Source: Phycisphaerae bacterium
GTDB taxonomy: Bacteria; Planctomycetota; Phycisphaerae; UBA1845; PWPN01
Length of the DNA: 8,646 nt
Direction: 5' to 3'
Assembly (NCBI GenBank): GCA_035384605.1
Contig: DAOOIV010000161.1
Span: forward strand, 1 to 8,646
Position numbers and translations under genes: made by a program. Position 1 is the stretch's first letter; every line of letters begins with the position of its first letter. Shown in pieces: positions 1 to 7,352 of the stretch. The notes below the pieces were generated by a model. It did no database searches and was not told where the DNA came from. It saw nothing but the letters and a program-made list of their open reading frames with translations.

Positions 1-253
1 GACTACATATTCAAACCGGCGAAATCTCTGCACTTTCAGAACGACGCTGGCACCCGAAGACGTCTCCGATGGCGACCTGATGACCGCCGATGCGATCGCC
101 GCGAAGACTAGCGGCCATGCCCGTGGCGAGGTGCCCATAGGCTGCACCCACCTGACCATGTTCATCGACGTGCAGGCCAAGGCGTTGTTCTGGCTCGTGG
201 TCGCATGGGAGGCCGACTTCACCGGCTACGTGATCGACTACGGCACCGAGCCG
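1..253 (+). pseudogene. Phage terminase large-subunit remnant (frameshifted fragment)
   Basis: Reading frame 1 at the left edge gives FKPAKSLHFQND. Around base 45-55 the resemblance moves to frame 2, which reads LAPEDVSDGDLMTADAIAAK and then HLTMFIDVQAKALFWLVVAW followed by DFTGYVIDYGTEP. This pattern (FxND, a hydrophobic strand with FIDVQ, a W-rich strand, GYVIDYG) resembles the junction before, and the first strand of, the RNase H-like nuclease domain of terminase large subunits carried by planctomycete prophages. The aspartate of FIDVQ would be the first catalytic residue. Resemblance stops at about base 253; frame 2 runs on to a stop at 338-340 without recognisable sequence. The ATPase half lies outside the window or is lost. 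The shift plus the sudden end argue for a decayed gene, not a working one. The family call is from memory of motifs, not from a search. Confidence 0.5.
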
Positions 254-258
254 GTGCC
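242..258. other. Perfect GC-rich hairpin downstream of pseudopilin A
   Basis: GGCACCG (242-248) and CGGTGCC (252-258) are perfect inverted repeats around a 3-base centre. Read on the - strand the hairpin lies about 60 bases past the stop of the last gene of the leftward cluster, so it could end or protect that transcript. No run of U follows it on the - strand, so it is not a classical intrinsic terminator. It also sits exactly where the terminase-like reading fades out. Confidence 0.3.
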
Positions 259-319
259 AGAAGTGTCAGCCAGCCACCGGCAGATCGTACCTGCATCCGC
301 GACAAGAGAGACGCAACGT

Positions 320-1384
320 TCAGAAAGAAATCGAGTCTGACCGCCGAGTACCAAGCCACAGAGGGCTCTTGGGCGCGGGACGACCGGTCGGCGTGAACCG
401 GTTGATGTCCATTACTTGCCAGTAGCCCAAGCGATCAACATGTCCGTCGAGGAAGCCGGCGTTCATGCGTGATCGGGGTGTGTAGTGGCTGTCTATCCAT
501 GAGGCGGGAAGGTTGCCTCCAGTCTGGGGTGGCCTGCCCCCAAGCGTCCCCGCGGTCCAGTTGGCCCCAGCCACGGCCGGCTTCTCGGTTCTCTCACCGT
601 GACGAAAGCGCAGGGCCCAGCCAAGGTGGTCGGAGGGATAGCTGTGGAGGTTTTCAGGGAAGATACCCGGTTTGCCGGCCTCGGCGACCAGGATAGGCGT
701 GCCCTTGACGTTCTTCAGCCCGGCACTGGCGTTGGCACCGTAGCTCATCCACAGAATCGGGACGGTGACGTGGACACCGCCGCCGACGTCTTGGGCGATC
801 AGCTCGCCTTTGTAGGTGTAAACGTCGTGTCGCCAAGTCGCTTTGCCTTTGCAGATTGTCGCGTCGGCAAAATGCTGTCCCTTCGTCGCGTTGTGCTTGA
901 CCAGAAGGTCCCCGTTCGGGTCATCATAGGCGTCGCCGCCGAATTCATCCTCATCCACCTGGTCCTGGATGTCCGTCACCCATCCGCTACCGTCGCGAAG
1001 CACCCGATTGAAGATGCCGTCGCCAGTGGTCGTACCGCGATACCTGCCCCCGGAGTAAAGCCTGTCCAACACGCCGGGAACCGGGAAGGGGTTTTCGTCC
1101 GATGGGCAGGTGAACACGTCTGTCTGCCCCTTGAGCTGTTTTTGTGAGTACACCGCCCAGCCGAAGTTGGTGCTCCAGACCTCCCTGCGCATCTGGGTCT
1201 CGGCCATCTGCAGAATCACCCCGCTAACAGCCTGTTTCATGTTGCTCGCGCACAGGGCGCTACGAGCCTCGTTCCTCGCGTGGGAAAGCGCGGGCAGCAG
1301 AATGGCCACCAGCAGGGCGATGATCGCCACCACCACCAAGACCTCAATCAGTGTGAATCCGCGAGTCTTCAGCATGCCATTCAT
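320..1384 (-). CDS. Pseudopilin A: prepilin-type N-terminal cleavage/methylation domain protein
   Basis: A 354-residue protein of the large planctomycete pseudopilin group (type II secretion/type IV pilin-like N-terminus). The prepilin signal is MNGMLKTRG|FTLIE: cleavage would fall after Gly9, with the conserved Glu at mature position 5 (Glu14), followed by one hydrophobic helix (about 13-30) and a polar helical stalk (33-60). The C-terminal globular part carries FTCPSDENP (91-99), common in this group, and ends with SRMNAGFLDGHVDRL (305-319), an H-X9-DG-like tail motif. The frame is open further upstream, but ATG at 1384 is chosen because CAGGGGG lies just before it and because it gives a short prepilin leader. 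It is last in the leftward cluster, 124 bases after the PEP-CTERM gene. The general fold and export route are secure; the specific role is unknown. It might form a periplasmic or surface assembly, or act as a substrate-linked surface protein. Confidence 0.88.
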   Translation of the reverse strand: MNGMLKTRGFTLIEVLVVVAIIALLVAILLPALSHARNEARSALCASNMKQAVSGVILQMAETQMRREVWSTNFGWAVYSQKQLKGQTDVFTCPSDENPFPVPGVLDRLYSGGRYRGTTTGDGIFNRVLRDGSGWVTDIQDQVDEDEFGGDAYDDPNGDLLVKHNATKGQHFADATICKGKATWRHDVYTYKGELIAQDVGGGVHVTVPILWMSYGANASAGLKNVKGTPILVAEAGKPGIFPENLHSYPSDHLGWALRFRHGERTEKPAVAGANWTAGTLGGRPPQTGGNLPASWIDSHYTPRSRMNAGFLDGHVDRLGYWQVMDINRFTPTGRPAPKSPLWLGTRRSDSISF

Positions 1385-1485
1385 TACACGGCCCCCTGAC
1401 ACATGGCTTCTCGCTTCGGATTCCCTGAAGGCCTTTAAGAAGGGCGATCCGCGCGCACGAACGCACTCCGCTGCGGTCGCTGATG

Positions 1486-1501
1486 GCATGGCGCCACATG
1501 C
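1486..1501. repeat. Small inverted repeat after the PEP-CTERM gene
   Basis: GCATG (1486-1490) and CATGC (1497-1501) flank a six-base centre, eight bases beyond the stop of the PEP-CTERM gene on the - strand. It could stabilise the 3' end of that message. There is no T-tract, so I do not call a terminator. Confidence 0.25.
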
Positions 1502-1508
1502 TTCCCGC

Positions 1509-2357
1509 TTACCTGCGGCGTCGGGGCCGCATCATTAGAAACACGCCGCCGAGCATGAGCCCGATCGTCGTCGGCTCAGGGATGATCTCGAAATAGGCGT
1601 TGTCCGCCTTTGCGTTTGCCCCTTGATTATAGTTTTTGAACGAAGGACACATGGTTGCCGCGGTGAACAGGGCCTCCGGCGGCCTGTGGGTCCAATCCCC
1701 TGACGACGCGGAACTATCAGCGATCGTCCCGGTGACAATCATGTTGCCCTGAGCGCCGCTGGCATCCAACTCCCACACCGTGGCGTCGATTCGGGCCGAA
1801 GTATTCGTCAGCTTGGTGTACTTGACCTGGAACCGGTACCAGGCATTCGCCTGAACCGGCGTCGTGTAGCTGATGATCGTATCGGTCCTTGTCTTGCTAC
1901 CATCCTTGAAGTATCCCTCAATATCGAACCCGCCGGTGCCATTCTGGGACAACTGGACGGAGAAGATGCTCGATGTGCTCGACGAAGCCGGGTCGATCGT
2001 CCAGCCAATGCGATCATCCTTGAAAGGAAAAGCTGCATCCATGATGTCAGGCGTCTGGAAGTCCATTCCGATGATCACGCCGGTCACGCTCGGGTCGGTC
2101 CAAGTGAAGGGATGGGCCGACCAGTTGAAGCAGTTCTTGGCTTCAGACAAGCCCACAGACCCAGCCAAGCCTTGCCCGGCCTGAATCGTCGGGCTGTTGG
2201 TGGCCCCGTCGCCATACCAATCGGGTGCGTACGCCGCAATGTTGTCACCATCCGTGTAGCCGGACTCGAAGTCTTCGATGAAGATCGCGGCGCCGGCGAC
2301 CCCGGCCCCGGTGACGCCGATCACGACGGTCACAACCAGCCATTTGAGAATAGTCAT
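1509..2357 (-). CDS. PEP-CTERM sorted surface protein with ConA-like module
   Basis: A 282-residue exported protein. Residues 1-24 form a signal peptide (MTILK, then a hydrophobic run ending AGVAGAA). Residues about 25-259 form one beta-rich domain opening with FIEDFE, then GSVGLS, GVIIGMDFQTP, IGWT, TKLTNTSARID and a closing NAYFEII, which suggests a concanavalin/laminin-G type jelly roll. Residues 260-282 are a PEP-CTERM tail: PEP at 260-262, a hydrophobic segment, then RPRRRR. In this family the tail is cut by an exosortase, which must be encoded elsewhere, and the protein is placed on the cell surface. ATG at 2357 is chosen over longer reading because AGGAGG (2365-2370) stands seven bases before it and the signal peptide begins there. 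The upstream neighbour carries the same domain at its N-terminus. A binding role (probably carbohydrate) is inference; I see no catalytic motif. Confidence 0.88.
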   Translation of the reverse strand: MTILKWLVVTVVIGVTGAGVAGAAIFIEDFESGYTDGDNIAAYAPDWYGDGATNSPTIQAGQGLAGSVGLSEAKNCFNWSAHPFTWTDPSVTGVIIGMDFQTPDIMDAAFPFKDDRIGWTIDPASSSTSSIFSVQLSQNGTGGFDIEGYFKDGSKTRTDTIISYTTPVQANAWYRFQVKYTKLTNTSARIDATVWELDASGAQGNMIVTGTIADSSASSGDWTHRPPEALFTAATMCPSFKNYNQGANAKADNAYFEIIPEPTTIGLMLGGVFLMMRPRRRR

Positions 2358-2419
2358 TTTCACACCTCCTCTAATAGGAATTTGCAAGAGAACGGCACAA
2401 CCACGATAAACGATTGAAT

Positions 2420-2438
2420 GCAGCTTTCTATAGGCTGC
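2420..2438. repeat. Weak stem-loop between the two ConA-module genes
   Basis: GCAGC (2420-2424) and GCTGC (2434-2438) enclose a nine-base loop, eleven bases after the stop of the 821-residue gene on the - strand. It is short and lacks a T-tract. It might moderate read-through or mRNA decay in the 91-base gap. Confidence 0.22.
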
Positions 2439-2448
2439 GCTTCTTCGC

Positions 2449-4914
2449 TCAATACGGAACGCAGTTCTCCGGAGGACGATCGACGTCGAAAGCCACGCCG
2501 GGACCTGTTGCGCACGCCTCAAACGCCCAAAGGTCATCGCTGTCGATGACGTCCTGATTGCCCGCCCGGTCCAAGCAATGGCAATTGTCCCAGTCAAACG
2601 GACTCGACATGTAACACCGCTGAAAAGCAGCGAAGTCCGTCTGATCCACATCTCCGTCGCCGTCTATATCGGCGAAGGGCACGTTGCATACCTGGCCCGG
2701 ACCAAATACCGGGACCAAGCTTTTTCCCAGCACGGCGACTTCCTCTCCGGGCGCAAATGCCCCGGCATTGGTGCCGCTCACCCAGTCGAAAGCAATGTCA
2801 ATAGTCTGGTCGCCACTGCTGTCACCGAACCAGAAACCCCTGTCGCCCGAGGCGCCCGTTCCCTTGGCCATGGCGTTGATGATCTCGATAACCGGCGTCG
2901 GGTTCTCGTTCAAATAGAGGCGCACGATGCGCCCACAATCCCACGCGGCGTCCTCTTCAGAGCCCTTCGAGGTCAGGCGCAGGGTCACGAAGCCGTCCGT
3001 GCCCATCCCGGTTTGAACCATAACGCCCCGCTTCGTTTCGGCTGCGACTCCATCGAGGCCGCCCCAGTGAAAATCAGCCGCAGAGGCATCCGTTTCCGCG
3101 ATGCGGAGCATGGCCCGCCTGGTGCTGCCGGCGGGGCCCCAGGAGCGGAGTTTCAGCCGGGCAAGAATGGTCGAACCCACACTGCCGCGTTCCCGCACGC
3201 GCTCCCAGTTGCTCGACTCGGGGTTGAAGAACTTCGCCCGATACCAAGTCTTGATGTCGTTCCCGGGGTCGATCAGCCGCCAGACATAGTGATTGTCGGC
3301 ATCCGGGTCCGGCTCAACAGCGCCGTTGAACTCTCCGTCGTCCACGTCGAACCGCAGGCCGGGGCCGGCGGAATCATCGTTCGTCGGAAGCGTGCTCCCG
3401 TCGTACATGAACACCTGCGTGTCGCCGACGCCGAGATAACGGAGCTTCACGTCGCGCGTCACGACCTGTGGTGAAGAGTTGTCCGTGAAGGTCAGCGTGC
3501 ATTCATAGTCTTCATCGGTGTCGTGGCCGGCCAGGGCGGCGACGTCGATGTGGGCCACGATGTCCACGTACCCACCGACCTCAACAGTGCCGGTCGGATT
3601 CATCACCGTGAGCCACTCGAAGCAGCTACTGTCACCCGACTTGGCGACGGTGTAGTTGACCGGGTACGCTCCCGTATTCGTGAGCCGATAGACGACGTCC
3701 TCAGGCAGCTTTGCCGGATAATCGAGCAGATAGGCCCGCTCCTGGCTGCACGAATCCAGCGTCCAGCGACATCCGTAAACCGACAGATTGATCTGCCGAA
3801 TGTGCTCGACGGCCGGGTCGCAGTCGTCCGTGAACTTCAGGTAAGCGGTATACGAACCGCCGGCCAGGCCGGCGGAATCAAAGCTGACCGTCAGCGTGTC
3901 AGATGTCTGCGCCGCCACCGTCGCGCCCGTCTTGTTGATTGATATCCAGGAGACATCGACCGGTTGCTGCTGATCATCCAGTTCAACCACCGTGTACGTA
4001 AACGTGTTCAGTCCCAGGTTCTGGACAGTGTAGTTGATCGAGGAGGGCGTCGGCGCGGCGTTGATGTCCGTCTCGACTCCCTGGGCCTCTTCGGGCGTCA
4101 CCTTGCTGAAACAGTCGGGCGCACTGATCCGAATGATTTCGAAATACGCGTTGTCACACTTGGCCGAAGCACCGTTGTTGTAATTCCGGTAGGTCGGCCA
4201 CATCGCAGGAGCCGTGAACAGTGCAGGATTTGGGGTGTCGCTGGCGAGCGCGTCGGTATCCGCGATCGTGCCCGAGACAACCTCAGAACCCGTCGTTCCG
4301 TCGGGGTTAATCGTGTGGAGTGAGACGTCGATCTTGGCTGATGTCATCGTCAGCTTGGTCAGCTTGAACGCCGCGCGGTAGAAGGTGTTCGCGGTCATGG
4401 GTGTGACTCCGGGAGTGACATCATACGTCACAATAGTCGGCGTTCGGTCGCTCCCTGAAGCGTTCTTCCAGCTGCCGCGGATTTGGTTCTTATACAGTTC
4501 GATCTGAAGCCATTCGGCGGAATCCGTGCTGAACTGGTTGGTTGTCCAGCCGATCTTGTCGCGGAAGGGCCAATAGGAATCGCCCGTGTTGCCGGGTGTT
4601 TGGAAGTCCATCCGGATGATCACGCCGGCAATGGTGGGATCCTTCCACTCGAACGGCCGGGCGACCCAGTGGAAATTCCGGGCGGCCGCAGAGAGGCCGA
4701 CGGAACCCCCGACGCCCGCGCCGGCCTGAATGATCGGATCATCACTGGTGCCGCTTTGACCCCACCAGGGATCCGTGTCACGCAGGTGCCAGCCGATGGG
4801 GTAGATCGCGGGATTCTCGAAATCCTCAAGAAAGGACTCACCATAAGCCACCCCGACGGCCGCCATAACACCCAGAACACCTACCGCGTTCATTGTCATC
4901 GGGCCCCATCGCAT
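2449..4914 (-). CDS. Exported multidomain protein: ConA-like, Ig-like repeats, ConA-like, dockerin
   Basis: An 821-residue secreted protein. Residues 1-25 are a signal peptide (VMAAVGVAYG). Residues 27-261 repeat the module of the PEP-CTERM neighbour (FLEDFE, GSVGLS, GVIIRMDFQTP, IGWT, NAYFEII). Residues about 265-380 and 381-493 look like two Ig/BACON-like beta domains (INYTVQNLG, VSWISINKTG, LTVSFDSAGLAGGSYTAYLKF; then VYRLTNTGAYPVNYTV and TLTFTDNSSPQ). Residues about 498-725 look like a second ConA-like domain. Residues 745-801 are a dockerin-type pair of calcium loops: the first, DIDGDGDVDQTD (749-760), is canonical; the second (782-793) is degenerate. No PEP-CTERM tail or membrane anchor is seen, so it may be released or held through its dockerin or a partner. 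ATG at 4914 is preceded by GGAGGAG at proper spacing. No catalytic signature was recognised; binding or scaffolding is inferred. Confidence 0.85.
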   Translation of the reverse strand: MRWGPMTMNAVGVLGVMAAVGVAYGESFLEDFENPAIYPIGWHLRDTDPWWGQSGTSDDPIIQAGAGVGGSVGLSAAARNFHWVARPFEWKDPTIAGVIIRMDFQTPGNTGDSYWPFRDKIGWTTNQFSTDSAEWLQIELYKNQIRGSWKNASGSDRTPTIVTYDVTPGVTPMTANTFYRAAFKLTKLTMTSAKIDVSLHTINPDGTTGSEVVSGTIADTDALASDTPNPALFTAPAMWPTYRNYNNGASAKCDNAYFEIIRISAPDCFSKVTPEEAQGVETDINAAPTPSSINYTVQNLGLNTFTYTVVELDDQQQPVDVSWISINKTGATVAAQTSDTLTVSFDSAGLAGGSYTAYLKFTDDCDPAVEHIRQINLSVYGCRWTLDSCSQERAYLLDYPAKLPEDVVYRLTNTGAYPVNYTVAKSGDSSCFEWLTVMNPTGTVEVGGYVDIVAHIDVAALAGHDTDEDYECTLTFTDNSSPQVVTRDVKLRYLGVGDTQVFMYDGSTLPTNDDSAGPGLRFDVDDGEFNGAVEPDPDADNHYVWRLIDPGNDIKTWYRAKFFNPESSNWERVRERGSVGSTILARLKLRSWGPAGSTRRAMLRIAETDASAADFHWGGLDGVAAETKRGVMVQTGMGTDGFVTLRLTSKGSEEDAAWDCGRIVRLYLNENPTPVIEIINAMAKGTGASGDRGFWFGDSSGDQTIDIAFDWVSGTNAGAFAPGEEVAVLGKSLVPVFGPGQVCNVPFADIDGDGDVDQTDFAAFQRCYMSSPFDWDNCHCLDRAGNQDVIDSDDLWAFEACATGPGVAFDVDRPPENCVPY

Positions 4915-4976
4915 CGTTTACTCCTCCTTCCAGTTAAGATTCGCTTCAACGACTACATACGATTGGCCACGTGCCG

Positions 4977-4991
4977 GCCCCTTTCTGGGGC
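4977..4991. repeat. Short GC hairpin in the pseudopilin B to 821-residue gene gap
   Basis: GCCCC (4977-4981) and GGGGC (4987-4991) pair across a five-base loop in the 97-base gap, about 20 bases past the pseudopilin B stop on the - strand. There is no U-run after it, so it reads as a possible stability or attenuation hairpin and not as a terminator. Confidence 0.22.
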
Positions 4992-5011
4992 TCCGTCGCG
5001 GCCGAGCGGAC

Positions 5012-6046
5012 TCATGGCCAGCCGATTTGGGTGCCGCGCACCCACTCCACGTGCGTGTCGGCAAAAACCACATTTGTCCCACCTGCTCCGGACCTGCGAT
5101 GACTACCGACGTTCGCTCTACCAATCAGTTGGTTGGGCTGATCGCCGAGTATGTGTTCGCCGGCTGCACAGAAAGCCACGGCGCTGGTACTCATGCTCCC
5201 ACTCCGAAGACGTTTCACGTCTCCCATCGTCCAGCGGCGACAGGCACTCTTGGACGGATCGTTGGGGCGGCCTCCCGGAAGCAAGCTGCCCTCGATCGAG
5301 GGTACCGGGAGACCATCCGCAAACGTGGTCCGCAGTTCCTGCGGAACGCGGATTTTGTTCCATGAAAACGAAGCAAATCGGGGCAGGCCGTCCCCGGCCG
5401 CGCCCTTGCCACTAGGCCATGCGACGCCGTGAGCCGGGAGGCGTTGCGGGACTATGTTTTCCCAAAGCCAAGTCTGGAAGCTCTCAAACCGCCCCTGTTT
5501 CTCGTAGAACCGGAAGAACCCCTCGTCCCGCCACGTTTCGTGCCCTGGTCCGCGGCCGCGTTCAAAGGGACACGCATACTGTTCCGGCATTGCTTTGGCT
5601 TCGTAAGCATCCTTGGTGGCACGATCCCACACCGTCTCCGGATCAAACTGTCCACCATATCTGGATCCCAGGTGGTTCGTTCCCTGGTCATATTTGCGAA
5701 GGGCCACCGATACCCAGCACGCCCGCGCAGGCGGATTCCACGCTCCAAGAACGCTGGCGGCATAGTTGAATACCACCGGGACGTAATCGTTTTCTTCGGA
5801 ACGATATTGGGCCAACGCCGCAGCGATTTGCTTGCTGTTTGCCTGGCAGGCAACCAACCTCGCCTGCTCACGTGCCTGACGGAGAGACGGCAACAACACC
5901 GCTATGAGCAACGCCAGTATTACTACGACAACAAGCACTTCGATCAGCGTGAAACCGACCCGTGAACTGTGGGAGATGTTGCGCCGCGCCTTTTTCACCG
6001 ACCCGGGGCAACCCAACGTGCCAATAGTCGCGGTGTGTACCGCCAT
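5012..6046 (-). CDS. Pseudopilin B: prepilin-type N-terminal cleavage/methylation domain protein
   Basis: A 344-residue pseudopilin-like protein, second of two in the cluster and only distantly like pseudopilin A outside the signal. The leader is long for this class: MAVHTATIGT through ISHSSRVG|FTLIE, with cleavage after Gly31 and the conserved Glu at 36. A hydrophobic helix (34-52) and stalk (LRQAREQARLVACQANSKQI) follow. YACPFERG (157-164) matches the usual CP region, and GGTNVVFADTHVEWV (322-336) is the tail motif, with DT where DG is usual. ATG at 6046 is chosen because AGGAGAGG lies directly upstream and the start falls 19 bases after the regulator stop. The frame stays open to 6133, inside the regulator gene, but that longer start has no such support. 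The tight spacing argues for one transcript with the regulator. Family certain, function open. Confidence 0.87.
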   Translation of the reverse strand: MAVHTATIGTLGCPGSVKKARRNISHSSRVGFTLIEVLVVVVILALLIAVLLPSLRQAREQARLVACQANSKQIAAALAQYRSEENDYVPVVFNYAASVLGAWNPPARACWVSVALRKYDQGTNHLGSRYGGQFDPETVWDRATKDAYEAKAMPEQYACPFERGRGPGHETWRDEGFFRFYEKQGRFESFQTWLWENIVPQRLPAHGVAWPSGKGAAGDGLPRFASFSWNKIRVPQELRTTFADGLPVPSIEGSLLPGGRPNDPSKSACRRWTMGDVKRLRSGSMSTSAVAFCAAGEHILGDQPNQLIGRANVGSHRRSGAGGTNVVFADTHVEWVRGTQIGWP

Positions 6047-6065
6047 CCTGCCTCTCCTGCCACGC

Positions 6066-7163
6066 CTACGGCTCCCTCGGGGGTGCCGTCGATTGTCTTT
6101 GAATGAGTTCGCCTTCCAAAAAAACGGTTTCAATATGCGGAACCGGGTTATGAATCCGCCGCATCAGCAATTGTGCGGCCTGCTGGCCGATACGGTATTT
6201 GGGCTGAGCGTAGGTTGTGAGCCACGACGGCTGTTCCAGATTGAAACCCGCCGCATCGAACCCCACGACCGACAGATCTGCGGGGATTCTCAGACCGAGT
6301 TCTGCTGCGACCGCCGCCACCGTCTCCGCAATAGGATCGTTGGCCCCAAAAACCGCGGTCGGCCGACGATCGGACGGCAAAGAAAGCAACTCGCGAGCAG
6401 CCGTGCGCCCATGGTCCTGATACACGTCGTCGCTGACCTTGGTCCAGACCGGATCGATCGGCTGACCATGCTTATGCAACATGAAACGATATCCCTGAAG
6501 CCTCTCTTCAACCGTGGAGACATTTGCCGTCCCGATGAATCCGATCCGTCGATGCCCGAGAGCCAGAAGATGTGACATTAGTTGCTCGGCTCCCAATCGG
6601 TTGTTGGTGGCCACCAGATCAGCCTCGCAGCCCGGCAGCCGTTTGTCGATCAGGACCAGTGGCAACCGACGTTCGAGGATCTCGACTATGGGCTGGTGCG
6701 AATCAGAGGGGTCGGATGAAGGCGATACGATGAAGCCATCCAGACCTTTTCGTATCAAACTGGATATTCCCTGTTTTTCTGCTCCCGTCTCCAGCCCTCC
6801 CTCCAGGACGGCATGGTAACCCCAGTGCACCAATTCGCTGCGGATACCGTCGAGCATGGGCCCATACAGCGGGCCTGACGGCCAGTTGAACCACACTCCC
6901 ACCAGCATTGACCGCTCGCCACGTCGGCGCCTTTCTTCTGGCGAGATCCGGAATGTGCCTCGACCTTGCCGTTTCGCGATAAATCCTTCGTTGGTCAACT
7001 CGGCGAGCGCTTGGCGGACCGTCGTTCGGCTGACCGCGAAGCGGGCCATCAACTCGCTCTCCGACGGCAAGCGAGCCCCGATAGGGATTCGCTGCTCGGT
7101 CATCTCGCGAAGGAGAGACTCTTTCAGGAATCTCGCTTTTGATCCCCTTACTACTGGTGTCAT
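6066..7163 (-). CDS. GntR-type HTH / LacI-type sensor hybrid transcriptional regulator
   Basis: A 365-residue regulator. Residues about 8-75 are a GntR winged helix: RLPSESELMARFAVSRTTVR is the classic helix-turn-helix, and LTNEGFIAKRQGRGTF forms the wing. Residues about 86-355 are a periplasmic-binding-protein fold sensor as in LacI/GalR proteins: LDGFIVSPSS, DLVATNNRLGAEQLMSHLLALGHRRIGFIG, PTAVFGANDPIAE and IPADLSVVGFD. This arrangement is that of AraR-type regulators, whose ligands are sugars, so a carbohydrate inducer is likely but not shown. ATG at 7163 is the only reasonable start: an in-frame TAA lies 9 bases upstream. No Shine-Dalgarno is present; a promoter placed just upstream suggests a leaderless message. 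The gene heads the leftward cluster and is divergent to the symporter operon, so it probably controls both and itself. Confidence 0.9.
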   Translation of the reverse strand: MTPVVRGSKARFLKESLLREMTEQRIPIGARLPSESELMARFAVSRTTVRQALAELTNEGFIAKRQGRGTFRISPEERRRRGERSMLVGVWFNWPSGPLYGPMLDGIRSELVHWGYHAVLEGGLETGAEKQGISSLIRKGLDGFIVSPSSDPSDSHQPIVEILERRLPLVLIDKRLPGCEADLVATNNRLGAEQLMSHLLALGHRRIGFIGTANVSTVEERLQGYRFMLHKHGQPIDPVWTKVSDDVYQDHGRTAARELLSLPSDRRPTAVFGANDPIAETVAAVAAELGLRIPADLSVVGFDAAGFNLEQPSWLTTYAQPKYRIGQQAAQLLMRRIHNPVPHIETVFLEGELIQRQSTAPPREP

Positions 7164-7167
7164 GACA
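7158..7167. promoter_or_regulatory. GntR-style palindrome across the regulator start codon
   Basis: TGTCATGACA is a perfect 10-base palindrome that includes the start codon of the regulator. It fits the GntR-family half-site pattern GT...AC (GT-CATG-AC). A repressor bound here would cover the predicted transcription start. Ten bases can occur by chance; position is the main support. Confidence 0.35.
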
Positions 7168-7169
7168 TC

Positions 7170-7198
7170 ATCTTAACACATTAAGACAAGCCGGTCAA
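7170..7198 (-). promoter_or_regulatory. Sigma-70-like promoter of the regulator cluster
   Basis: On the - strand TTGACC (7198-7193), a 17-base spacer and TAAGAT (7175-7170) match the -35 and -10 boxes at five and four of six positions with ideal spacing. The start codon A (7163) lies seven bases after the -10 box, where transcription would begin. This explains the absent ribosome-binding site. Confidence 0.6.
7171..7186. promoter_or_regulatory. Inverted repeat TCTTAA-N4-TTAAGA overlapping the -10 box
   Basis: TCTTAA (7171-7176) and TTAAGA (7181-7186) are perfect six-base arms around CACA. They overlap most of the predicted -10 box and the adjoining spacer of the regulator promoter, an ideal place for an autorepressing operator. 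Which protein binds is unknown. Confidence 0.45.
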
Positions 7199-7286
7199 GA
7201 CGTCGTTATGAATTTTTCGTTTGCATTATTTGAAGATTCCATTTTGCCGGTTCTTGCGCGTGGCCTGGCTGGCTCGTAGATAGGTT

Positions 7287-7315
7287 TTGACAGCCATAAA
7301 CAACTGTAATAAAAC
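7287..7315 (+). promoter_or_regulatory. Candidate distal promoter for the symporter operon
   Basis: TTGACA (7287-7292) is a perfect -35 box; 17 bases later TAAAAC (7310-7315) matches the -10 box at four of six. Transcription would start near 7322, leaving a leader of about 380 bases before the small membrane protein. A perfect palindrome lies shortly downstream. Confidence 0.45.
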
Positions 7316-7337
7316 CACTTATATGATCGTAGCCGAG

Positions 7338-7352
7338 ACAACATGATGTTGT
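7338..7352. promoter_or_regulatory. Perfect 15-base palindrome, operator candidate
   Basis: ACAACAT (7338-7344), a central G and ATGTTGT (7346-7352) form a perfect odd palindrome. It lies about 16-30 bases after the predicted start of the distal promoter, where a bound repressor would block elongation. It is the longest perfect inverted repeat I found in this control region. Confidence 0.5.

Noticed and set aside
2578..3474. Long + strand open frame of 298 codons inside the 821-residue gene
   Set aside because: It is a shadow of the GC-rich gene on the other strand; its translation is low-complexity in style and shows no domain, while the - strand frame has signal peptide, repeats and dockerin.
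4915..5011. Separate promoter for the 821-residue gene (TATGTA-like box on the - strand)
   Set aside because: No -35 box at proper distance; transcription from the regulator promoter is simpler.
4483..5415. 310-codon + strand open frame spanning the gap between pseudopilin B and the 821-residue gene
   Set aside because: It crosses two good genes and their ribosome sites on the - strand and encodes no recognisable protein.
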